This document shows, piece after piece, positions 13,856 through 20,186 of a stretch of 20,186 bases of DNA (position 1 is the first letter of the stretch; each line of letters begins with the position of its first letter). Below the pieces are notes generated by a model. It did not search any database. It had not been told where the DNA came from and saw only the letters and a list, made by a program, of their open reading frames with translations. The translations under genes were made by a program, and so were the position numbers. Source of the stretch: UBA2357 sp041916775 (GTDB taxonomy: Bacteria; Pseudomonadota; Gammaproteobacteria; Burkholderiales; Rhodocyclaceae); contig JAYRYZ010000039.1 in the NCBI GenBank assembly GCA_041916775.1, forward strand, positions 1-20,186, written 5' to 3'.

Positions 13856-16800
13856 ATGCACACCAGCCCAGACCAGTCAGCCCCTGCTGGCCCGCATCCT
13901 CCGGATGCAAGGCCGCCGGGATGCGCGACACCACCCGTCGGCGGACGACCCGACGGTCATGATGCGCCTGCACACATGGAGGCCATTGGCACGACCGACG
14001 CCAGTCCGGCGCTGCACGGCAGGGAGGACGAGCTCCGTGAGCTTGTCGAGAGCTTCAGACGTGCTGCAAGCGGTTCCATGGTGTTCTTCCTCCTCAGCGG
14101 ACGTGCGGGCGTAGGCAAGACTGCGCTGGTGCGCGCCCTGCGCAAGGTCGTCCGTGCGAACGGCGGACGCATGCTTGAAGGCGGCTTCGACGAAGACCGC
14201 CAGTACAGCCCTTACAGCGCCCTCACCGACGCCATCGGGGACCTTGTCAATCAGATCGACGCAGAACCCGAACCCTTGCCCGAGCTGTGGCGGACGCGGC
14301 TCATGGACGGTCTGGGTGCGCAGTGCGCGCTGGTGTGCGAGATGTTTCCTTCACTGCGCCGGCTCATCGGCCCGATCGGCCCCGCGGCGGAATTGCCCTG
14401 GCCGGCTGCCCGGCACAGGGGCGAGCTCGCAGTCCGGCGTCTGTTCAGCCTGGTCGCCACGCGTGAACACCCGCTGCTGCTGTTCCTCGACGACATCCAC
14501 TGGGCTGACGAGGACTCGCTGCTGCAACTGCAGGCTCTGGGTGCAGGTGGATGCCGCGCCAGCCTGATGATCGTCGCGACCTGTCCGGACGAGGCGCTGG
14601 AACCGTCGTCGAAGGTGTCGCGCATGCTAGCCGCGCTCGGCAATGACAGCGTGACGATCGTCAGACGTGGCCTAGGCCCGCTTTCTCCGAGCAGCATCGG
14701 GAAAATCATCGGCGACATGCTTGGGCGCATCGATCAACATGATGCGCTCGTCCGCCTGCTCTTCCGCCTGTCGAACGGCCTCCCCTCGGTCGCAAAGCAG
14801 CTGCTGCGTGACGGAGAGTCCGCGGGCTGGCTACAGTTCGTGTCGCACCCCCAGAGGCGCGAGTGGCATGCCGCGCCATGCGTTGCCGATCCCGGCATCC
14901 CGCTTCTCGCCTCGCCGGCACAGCGGCTCGCGCGACTGCCGCCCGACTGCCTGCGTGCCCTGGAGGTGGCGGCCCTGCAGGGCCGGCGCTTCGAGCCTGT
15001 CGTGATCGCGACCTTGCTGGATTGGACGCCCGAGGAGACGCTCTCCGCGCTCGTGCCAGCCGCAGCCGACGAGATCATCGAACTTGCCTCGGACGTGGCA
15101 TCCGCCCGCTTCTGCAGCGGCGCGCTGCTGCAGGCGGTCAGCAGCCACATCGACGAAGCGCGCGCGGCCGCGCTACGTGCCAGCATCAGCCTCGCCTGCT
15201 GGCAGCGTCTCGCGCCGGAGAACCCTGGCGAGCAGCTCTTCGCCGTCGTCGATCAGGTCAACAAGGGGCTCGGAGATGGCGAGGACAGCGCGCTGCGCGT
15301 CGCCGTCATCGCGCTCAACCTCGGCGCGGGCCTGCGCGCACTGCGCATCGCGGCCTATCGCGCCGCATGCCATTACCTCGGAACCGGCCTGTCTCTGCTG
15401 CCGGCCGAGGCGGTACGCGAGCTCCACAGCCTCCGCTTCTCGCTGCAGCTTGCCCATGCCGAAGCACTGAACGCGCTCGGTGACGCCACTGCGCTCCAGC
15501 CGCGACTGCAAGCCCTGTCGCACAGTGCGCGCACGCCGGTAGAGCATTTGCGCGTGCGGATGCTCGAGGCCAGCCATCATCACCACGCTGCCCGCTTCGA
15601 CGAGGCACTGGCCTGCGGGCTGAAAGGCCTTGCCGATGCGGGCGTGGCGCTGCCTGCGGCCTGGGACGGCCCAGCCATCAACGCCCGCTTCGGCGACGAG
15701 CGGCATCGATTCGGCTCGTTGCTCGCAGGACGCGGGGTCGACGAGGCGTTCGCAAGCCTGCCGGTGGACAACGACAGCCTGAGCGAGCCATTCGAGTCCC
15801 TCATCGCCGGAATCGCCGATGCAGCGACGATGATGAACGCCTCGATCATCGACCTGGTCGCGATCGTCGCCGCCAACCGCAGCCTCGCACACGGCTGCAC
15901 GCGGAACACACCGCTGATCTGCTCCCTTCTCGCTCGCGCCCTGATCGCCCGCGACGCGAGCTACGGGGAAGCCCGCCAGCTTGCCCTCACGGCGATGCGC
16001 CTCGCGGCCCGCCTCGGCATCGACCCTTGGGCACAGGCACGTTTGCTGGTGCATCAGTTCAGCTTCGTTCTGCCATGGTCGCGTCACATCGACAACAACC
16101 TGCCGCAGATCGAAGACACGCTGTCGATGACCACACGCACGCAGGACCCCTCATGCGATGCGGCGCTGCAGACGCTGAACGCGATCACGCAGTTCTTTCT
16201 CGGACGTCGTCTCGATGCGGTCACCACCTACCACCAGCGCACCGCCGTCCATGCGCGCACGCGACTCGCAGGCATCATCCCGTCCATGACACAGCCGTTC
16301 GCAGGCGCCGCCGCCGCCTTGCGTGGCGAGACGGCCAGCCTCACCGATCTCGATTGCGACGAGTTCGACACGCATGCCTATGCCTGCCGCTTCAAGCACA
16401 CACCGTTCATGCTCACCCTGCTGTCGAGTGCGCGCATGCCCCTGCATGTGCTGGCCGGCGACTGCGCGCGTGCGCTGCAACTGCATGACCAGCCTGAGCT
16501 GCGGCAGGCGCCACCCTTCCTCGCGAACGCGGCGGTGCAGTTCTGGCGCGGGATGGCCTGTGCCCAACTCGCCGGCGGCGTGGCGCACGAAGCCCGCCAG
16601 GAACTCCTTGACGGGCTTGCCGAAGCCACGGACTTCCTCGCCGAGGTCGAATGCGGCGATGGCGGAGACAACGTCACCCACCGCCTGTTGTGCCTTCTGG
16701 GCGAACAGAGCCGCCTGCAAGGCGATCATGCGCTCGCCTTCGAGTTCTACTCCGATGCGGTGGACTTCGCCGACCGCAATGGTTACACACTGGAATCCGG

Positions 16801-18268
16801 CTTCATTCTCGAGCGTACCGCTGCGCAGCTGAAGGATGGCAAGGCAACACCCGGAGAGCTCGCCACGACCCTCGCGAAGGCCGCGGACCGCTATCGCGAG
16901 GCCCAGGCCATTGCACTGTATCGTCGTGTGCGCAGCCGCCTCCACGCATTGCCCAGGGAGACACTGGGCGACTGTGCTCGGCCCGCTGCATCACGTCACA
17001 CCTATGGCGAGTACCTCACTGGAAGCCTCACCGCGCGCCTGCCCGGCGCCTTGGCAGGCGCGCACGCACTGATCGTCGATGACGATGCAGCGAACCGCAA
17101 GCAGCTGACCCAGACCCTGGCCGGCTACCTGCCTGCGGTCGCAACCGCCTGCTCGCCGCAGGAGGCCCAGCGGCGGGTCGGCGAGGCCGTTGCGGCAGGC
17201 ACTCCGTTCACACTCGTGGTCGTGGCGTCGAGGTTGCTGCACGACATCGGGAGCACGTTCGTGCGCCGCGTCCGGCGCACCCATACCGAGATCATGCCGC
17301 CAGCATTCCTGCTGCTCACCGACCGCGGCGCCGCATGCGATGACGCTCACCTGCTCGTGGGGTTCGACGCCGCGATCTCCACCCCGGTGGATACCCTGGA
17401 GCTGTTCGACACCCTGCAATCGCTCTTCTCTGACGACGCCGCGGCCCTTTTCCGCAGCCAGCGTCGCCCACATACCCTCGAACTCGCGGGCTTGCGCGTG
17501 CTGCTGTGCGAGAGCGACCCCACCCATCGCGCGCTCACCCTCGAGCTCCTGCGTCGCGCCGGAATGTATGCCGACACTGCCGCCGACGGACACGGCGCGG
17601 TGGAACAACTGCGCCGCAGCGGCCCCGACCGCTACAGCCTGGTACTGATGGCCTTCGACCTGCCGGGCGTCGACGGCCTCTCGGCCACCCGCATGCTGCG
17701 CAGCGACCATCGCTTCGACGCCCTGCCGATCATCGCAATGAACACCGCACCCAACACCAGGACACTCGCGCTCTGCCTGCGTGCTGGCATGAACGATCAG
17801 CTCCCGCGGCCGCTCGACGCCGACCGGCTCTACGACACATTGTCATTGTGGGTACAGCCCGGGGCGCTTTCCCGCCACGTGGCCGCGCACCGCGCGGGTC
17901 TCGTGCCCACCCCGGAGTGCGCATCTGCGAACACGTCGCCACCCAACTCGCCACGCGCCGAGATCGCCCAGCTGCGCCGTCCGGCCGCTGACATCCCACC
18001 CACGCTGACGAGCGACCTGCAGCGCATGCAGGGCAACGCCACCCTCTACATGAGGTTGCTGGGTCGCCTGCGCGCGGCCATGCATGCCGCGCCGGACCCG
18101 GTGCGGGCCGCGCTCGCTCGCACCGATATCCCCACTGCGACGGGACAGCCCACCGGAGACACCCGGCGGCAGGATGACATCGTGCTAGGCACGGTGGCCG
18201 ATGCGATCCGGCAGCTCACCCGCGCTCTGACGAAGTTGGCACCAGGCGCTCGCAATCAGCGTCACTGA
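13856..18268 (+). CDS. AAA-ATPase/TPR protein with two pseudo-receivers and a pseudo-Hpt domain
   Basis: 1470 residues; the ATG at 13856 has AGGA upstream and follows the promoter at 13775-13803. Order: a Pro-rich lead (1-50); an AAA_16-type ATPase with Walker A SGRAGVGKT (81-89) and Walker B LLLFLDDIHWAD (D212, D213); and a long helical TPR-like region to about 1050. These resemble the core of trifunctional Ser/Thr-kinase/ATPase/sensor-histidine-kinase proteins. There is no kinase domain at the N-terminus and no H-box, N-box or G-box before the receivers. Receiver 1 (about 1068-1190) keeps its acidic pocket (VDDD, 1075-1077) but has A1124 at the phospho-acceptor position. Receiver 2 (about 1214-1335) has CESD (1219-1221) and A1266 (LMAFDLPGVDG), and Arg in place of the usual Lys. 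The last 80 residues look like an Hpt domain (LQRMQGNATLYMRLL) without the HTLKG histidine. It is probably a scaffold or ATP-dependent regulator without phosphotransfer. Confidence 0.85.
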   Translation: MHTSPDQSAPAGPHPPDARPPGCATPPVGGRPDGHDAPAHMEAIGTTDASPALHGREDELRELVESFRRAASGSMVFFLLSGRAGVGKTALVRALRKVVRANGGRMLEGGFDEDRQYSPYSALTDAIGDLVNQIDAEPEPLPELWRTRLMDGLGAQCALVCEMFPSLRRLIGPIGPAAELPWPAARHRGELAVRRLFSLVATREHPLLLFLDDIHWADEDSLLQLQALGAGGCRASLMIVATCPDEALEPSSKVSRMLAALGNDSVTIVRRGLGPLSPSSIGKIIGDMLGRIDQHDALVRLLFRLSNGLPSVAKQLLRDGESAGWLQFVSHPQRREWHAAPCVADPGIPLLASPAQRLARLPPDCLRALEVAALQGRRFEPVVIATLLDWTPEETLSALVPAAADEIIELASDVASARFCSGALLQAVSSHIDEARAAALRASISLACWQRLAPENPGEQLFAVVDQVNKGLGDGEDSALRVAVIALNLGAGLRALRIAAYRAACHYLGTGLSLLPAEAVRELHSLRFSLQLAHAEALNALGDATALQPRLQALSHSARTPVEHLRVRMLEASHHHHAARFDEALACGLKGLADAGVALPAAWDGPAINARFGDERHRFGSLLAGRGVDEAFASLPVDNDSLSEPFESLIAGIADAATMMNASIIDLVAIVAANRSLAHGCTRNTPLICSLLARALIARDASYGEARQLALTAMRLAARLGIDPWAQARLLVHQFSFVLPWSRHIDNNLPQIEDTLSMTTRTQDPSCDAALQTLNAITQFFLGRRLDAVTTYHQRTAVHARTRLAGIIPSMTQPFAGAAAALRGETASLTDLDCDEFDTHAYACRFKHTPFMLTLLSSARMPLHVLAGDCARALQLHDQPELRQAPPFLANAAVQFWRGMACAQLAGGVAHEARQELLDGLAEATDFLAEVECGDGGDNVTHRLLCLLGEQSRLQGDHALAFEFYSDAVDFADRNGYTLESGFILERTAAQLKDGKATPGELATTLAKAADRYREAQAIALYRRVRSRLHALPRETLGDCARPAASRHTYGEYLTGSLTARLPGALAGAHALIVDDDAANRKQLTQTLAGYLPAVATACSPQEAQRRVGEAVAAGTPFTLVVVASRLLHDIGSTFVRRVRRTHTEIMPPAFLLLTDRGAACDDAHLLVGFDAAISTPVDTLELFDTLQSLFSDDAAALFRSQRRPHTLELAGLRVLLCESDPTHRALTLELLRRAGMYADTAADGHGAVEQLRRSGPDRYSLVLMAFDLPGVDGLSATRMLRSDHRFDALPIIAMNTAPNTRTLALCLRAGMNDQLPRPLDADRLYDTLSLWVQPGALSRHVAAHRAGLVPTPECASANTSPPNSPRAEIAQLRRPAADIPPTLTSDLQRMQGNATLYMRLLGRLRAAMHAAPDPVRAALARTDIPTATGQPTGDTRRQDDIVLGTVADAIRQLTRALTKLAPGARNQRH

Positions 18269-18282
18269 CGACCCCAATTTCC

Positions 18283-18528
18283 CGCCAGATCACGCCGGGC
18301 GAGACCTGCATCATTTCCTCGTCCCGCCTGCTCGGCAAGGAAGACTACAACGCGCGCGGCGTGACCCGGGTCGACGCCAAGCTCTAGCAGCACCTTCACC
18401 CCACCGCCTTCGATCGACCCGAAACCCGGCGGCTGCGCCACATTCTGATGACCTACAACAACCGTGCCGAACGCGACCGCCATGCGGCGCTGCTCGACGC
18501 CCTGCGGCCGACCCCGACGCTGTCCTGA
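18283..18528 (+). pseudogene. Interrupted reading frame, unidentified
   Basis: A frame from about 18283 has coding-like composition: RQITPGETCIISSSRLLGKE, then ARGVTRVDAKL, an in-frame TAG at 18385-18387, then about 46 more codons (LRHILMTYNNRAERDRHAAL...) to TGA at 18526-18528. Apart from the one stop, the residue composition on both sides is protein-like (Arg/Leu/Ala/Asp rich, with codon use like the neighbours), and no start codon or ribosome site is visible. It looks like the C-terminal remnant of a gene truncated when the preceding gene took its present position. I do not recognise the family. Confidence 0.35.
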
Positions 18529-18741
18529 CGACCCGGCAAGCCTGCACCTGCACAAGGGCCGCCGAGCGATGGCACGATGCCCGGCCCCGGCTGCGCCAAC
18601 CGCCGGAAAGCGGCGCGCACGCGTCTGCGATGCGCTCGCCACGCGCGGCGTCGATCCACCCGCTTCAGCCTCTCCGCCAGGCACTGCCGGTTAGAATCCG
18701 ATGTGTTGTGCAGTCAGCACGCTCACATGGAAGCTTCGCAG

Positions 18742-19029
18742 ATGAGCAGCGCCTACGTCATCGGTCAGATCACGGTGAAGAACCCGGAGCTCTGGGCCGT
18801 CTATCGAAGCCGGGTGCCTGACACCCTGGCACCCTGGGGCGGCGAGCTTGTCTTTCGTGGTCAGCAGTCCGCCGTCCTCGCCGGCGAGAATCGGCACCCC
18901 GACATCGTCGTCATCCGTTTCCCCGACATCACCGCCGTCAATGGCTGGTTCGCGTCGCCCGCCTATCAGTCGCTGATCGCCATCCGCGAGCAGGCGGCAG
19001 ACATGGTCTTGTCGTCCTATGAAACCTAG
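18742..19029 (+). CDS. DUF1330 family protein
   Basis: 95 residues from the ATG at 18742 (MSSAYVIGQITV), preceded by GGAAG 8 nt upstream. The alternative ATG at 18727 adds five residues but lacks a ribosome site, and family members normally start directly at the YVI strand. The whole protein matches DUF1330, a small dimeric alpha/beta-barrel (ferredoxin-like) family: AYVIGQITVKNPELWAVYRS, RVPDTLAPWGGELVFRGQQ, IVVIRFPDITAVNGWFASPAY and QSLIAIREQAA. Function is unknown in the family. It lies 78 nt before the MOSC gene in the same direction. Confidence 0.88.
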   Translation: MSSAYVIGQITVKNPELWAVYRSRVPDTLAPWGGELVFRGQQSAVLAGENRHPDIVVIRFPDITAVNGWFASPAYQSLIAIREQAADMVLSSYET

Positions 19030-19107
19030 CATCCCGATGACTGCCTTCCGGGAAGGGCCGGCATGCAGGCTGCGCGAGGCCGGCGCGCATCGGGTGGGGG
19101 GCACGGC

Positions 19108-19761
19108 ATGGCCCGAGTATTGATCTTTGTCGGTGGAATCACGCTGTTGCCGGAATCCGGCCGCCCGACGGGTATGTACAAGCTGCCCGTGCGGGACGTC
19201 ATCGAACTCGGTCACACCGGGTTTGCCGGCGACCAGCAGGCCGATCTGCGGGTGCACGGCGGGTTGGAGAAGGCCGTCCATCTCTACCCCGCCCGGCATT
19301 ACGCGAAACTGGCCGCCAGGTTTCCCGACGCCGCTCGCAACCTGGTGCCTGGATCCCTCGGCGAGAACCTCTCCTGCGACGAACTGGACGAACGCGATGT
19401 CCGCATCGGCGACATCTGGCAACTGGGCGAAGCCCGGCTCCAGGTCTGCCAACCGCGCAATCCTTGCTGGAAGATCGACGAGCGCTTCGCCAGCCAGGGC
19501 ATGGCGGCCTTCATCGACGACACCTGCCTCACCGGCTGGTATTGGCGCGTTCTTCACCCGGGACGAGTCACGCCCAGCGACACGCTGGATCTGCTGACCC
19601 CTGCCGAGGATGCGCTCACGCTGCATGCGGCGATGGCGCTGTGGCGGGAACACCGGCCGCCGCTGCAGGCACTCGAACACCTCGCGAACACCCCGGGAAT
19701 CGCGAGCGGCTGGCGAGACAAGATCGAGCGGCGGCTGGCGTATCTGAAGAAGCTTTCCTGA
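19108..19761 (+). CDS. MOSC-domain protein, YiiM-like
   Basis: 217 residues from the ATG at 19108 (MARVLIFVGGI). An upstream ATG at 19063 would add 15 Arg/Gly-rich residues unlike the family; a G-rich stretch (GGGTGGGGGG) provides the ribosome site. The MOSC domain is recognisable by GDQQADLRVHGGLEKAVHLY, PGSLGENLSCDEL, VRIGDIWQLGEARLQVCQPR and NPCWKI. C120 in the last motif is the conserved cysteine that ligates the molybdenum cofactor. YiiM and its relatives reduce toxic N-hydroxylated bases such as 6-N-hydroxylaminopurine. The C-terminal helical extension (ALTLHAAMALWREHRPPLQA) is normal for the YiiM group. Confidence 0.92.
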   Translation: MARVLIFVGGITLLPESGRPTGMYKLPVRDVIELGHTGFAGDQQADLRVHGGLEKAVHLYPARHYAKLAARFPDAARNLVPGSLGENLSCDELDERDVRIGDIWQLGEARLQVCQPRNPCWKIDERFASQGMAAFIDDTCLTGWYWRVLHPGRVTPSDTLDLLTPAEDALTLHAAMALWREHRPPLQALEHLANTPGIASGWRDKIERRLAYLKKLS

Positions 19762-19797
19762 ATCCGGCTGAACAGCGCACCCTGCCCATTCGAAGGC

Positions 19798-19821
19798 GGA
19801 CGTAGTGCCGCACTCACGTCC
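19798..19821. repeat. Hairpin after the MOSC gene
   Basis: GGACGT-AGTG (19798-19807), loop CCG, CACT-C-ACGTCC (19811-19821): a 10-bp stem with one bulged C. It lies 37 nt after the MOSC stop. There is only a short T run after a further 6 nt (CGATGACTTT), so it is a weak candidate for a terminator. Confidence 0.4.
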
Positions 19822-20006
19822 GATGACTTTCGGGCTGTGACGGGGTGGCGGGTCCGATACAAGGCCGCGGGAGACGATTGGTTCGTATGGCGGAATTTCG
19901 GCCGGCGCGATCGTTAGAGTCAGTGACTACGATTGGCTGCTACCGACCCAATGCCGCCGCAATGCCGCCGTTCAGCCTTGAGGCAAGCTGTCGCTCAACG
20001 TTTGAA

Positions 20007-20046
20007 TTCACCGGATCTGGGCAAAAAGCCGCGCAGGTCCGGTGAA
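20007..20046. repeat. Long imperfect hairpin
   Basis: TTCACCGGA-T-CTG (20007-20019) pairs with CAG-G-TCCGGTGAA (20034-20046), 13 bp with one T-G wobble in RNA. The interior contains a second small stem, GGC-AAAAA-GCC (20020-20030), and a GCG bulge. It is far more regular than background and lies 90 nt before the next gene. It could be a structured leader, a small RNA, or a mobile-element end. Confidence 0.55.
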
Positions 20047-20135
20047 ATGATGGGTTGGGCGGGGCGTTGGTGCATTAAAATGTCATCCACTGATATATCA
20101 AGGCTTTCAGGCCACCTGACCCGTTGAGTGTGACC

Positions 20136-20186
20136 ATGGCGACACGTGTAAAGAAAGACGACACTCCGAGCAAGCTCAAGTACCGC
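20136..20186 (+). CDS. Unidentified gene, first 17 codons
   Basis: An ATG at 20136 opens MATRVKKDDTPSKLKYR and runs off the window. Only a weak ribosome site (TTGAG, about 10 nt upstream) is visible. The Lys-rich start suggests a cytoplasmic, possibly nucleic-acid-associated protein. It is too short to identify. Confidence 0.4.
   Translation, partial: MATRVKKDDTPSKLKYR

Larger units (their letters stand above)
19762..20135. other. Gene-poor region with hairpins
   Basis: 374 nt without a convincing coding frame. It holds two hairpins (19798-19821 and 20007-20046) and a direct repeat ATGCCGCCG (19951-19959 and 19961-19969, approximately). It also holds an AT-rich stretch with the palindrome TGATATATCA (about 20089-20098) that could be the promoter region of the gene starting at 20136. 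No clear -35/-10 pair with ideal spacing was found. Confidence 0.5.

Noticed and set aside
18262..18684. 140-codon minus-strand frame
   Set aside because: There is no ribosome site and no family resemblance; it is antisense to the interrupted plus-strand frame, whose composition is more protein-like.
19905..20010. Integron attC-like site (GTTAGAG near 19913 and CAACG near 19996)
   Set aside because: The core sites do not match RYYYAAC/GTTRRRY, no paired inner L/R boxes are visible, and no integrase is nearby.

Overview
The window is GC-rich chromosomal DNA (clearly above 65% GC over most of its length) with strong C/G third-position bias. Together with the gene families present, this suggests a betaproteobacterium of the Rhodocyclales type (Azoarcus, Thauera or Aromatoleum-like). 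That placement is inferred from composition and gene style only; there is no rRNA or other marker gene here.

Layout. (1) 1-1740: the 5' end of a secreted Gly/Asp-rich protein reads leftward. An ECF sigma factor and its membrane anti-sigma factor read rightward. The two sides share a matching pair of candidate ECF promoters (GGAATAA, 14 nt, CGTT), so the sigma factor probably drives itself and the secreted protein. (2) 1762-4700: a RibD-type reductase without deaminase, a GTP cyclohydrolase II with an unusual N-terminal domain, and a creatininase-family amidohydrolase. All three families occur in riboflavin/deazaflavin-type pyrimidine chemistry, and the set looks like a side pathway starting from GTP. 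(3) 4775-8239: a membrane-anchored sulfatase/LTA-synthase-like enzyme, a MATE exporter overlapping it by 4 nt, and a small cupin. (4) 8276-8596: a YbjQ-family protein on the minus strand. (5) About 8740-10480: a lower-GC patch that reads as a decayed defence locus. It holds a 14-residue stub of a Phd-type antitoxin with its promoter, a C-terminal remnant that looks like a type III methyltransferase, an intact self-inhibited Fic protein, and a scrap resembling a type III restriction subunit next to a tripled inverted repeat.

(6) 10506-13726: a LysR-type regulator divergent from a two-domain flavin/Fe-S oxidoreductase of the trimethylamine dehydrogenase / N-methylproline demethylase type, with a T-N11-A dyad between them. 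(7) 13856-18268: a 1470-residue protein built from an AAA/TPR core like that of trifunctional Ser/Thr-kinase/ATPase/histidine-kinase proteins. It has no kinase domain, and its two receiver domains and a terminal Hpt-like domain have all lost their phospho-accepting residues. This is the most unusual single gene in the window. (8) 18283-20186: a broken reading frame, a DUF1330 protein, a YiiM-like MOSC protein, a gene-poor stretch with two strong hairpins, and the first 17 codons of an unrecognised gene.

No tRNA, rRNA, CRISPR array or intact insertion sequence was seen.
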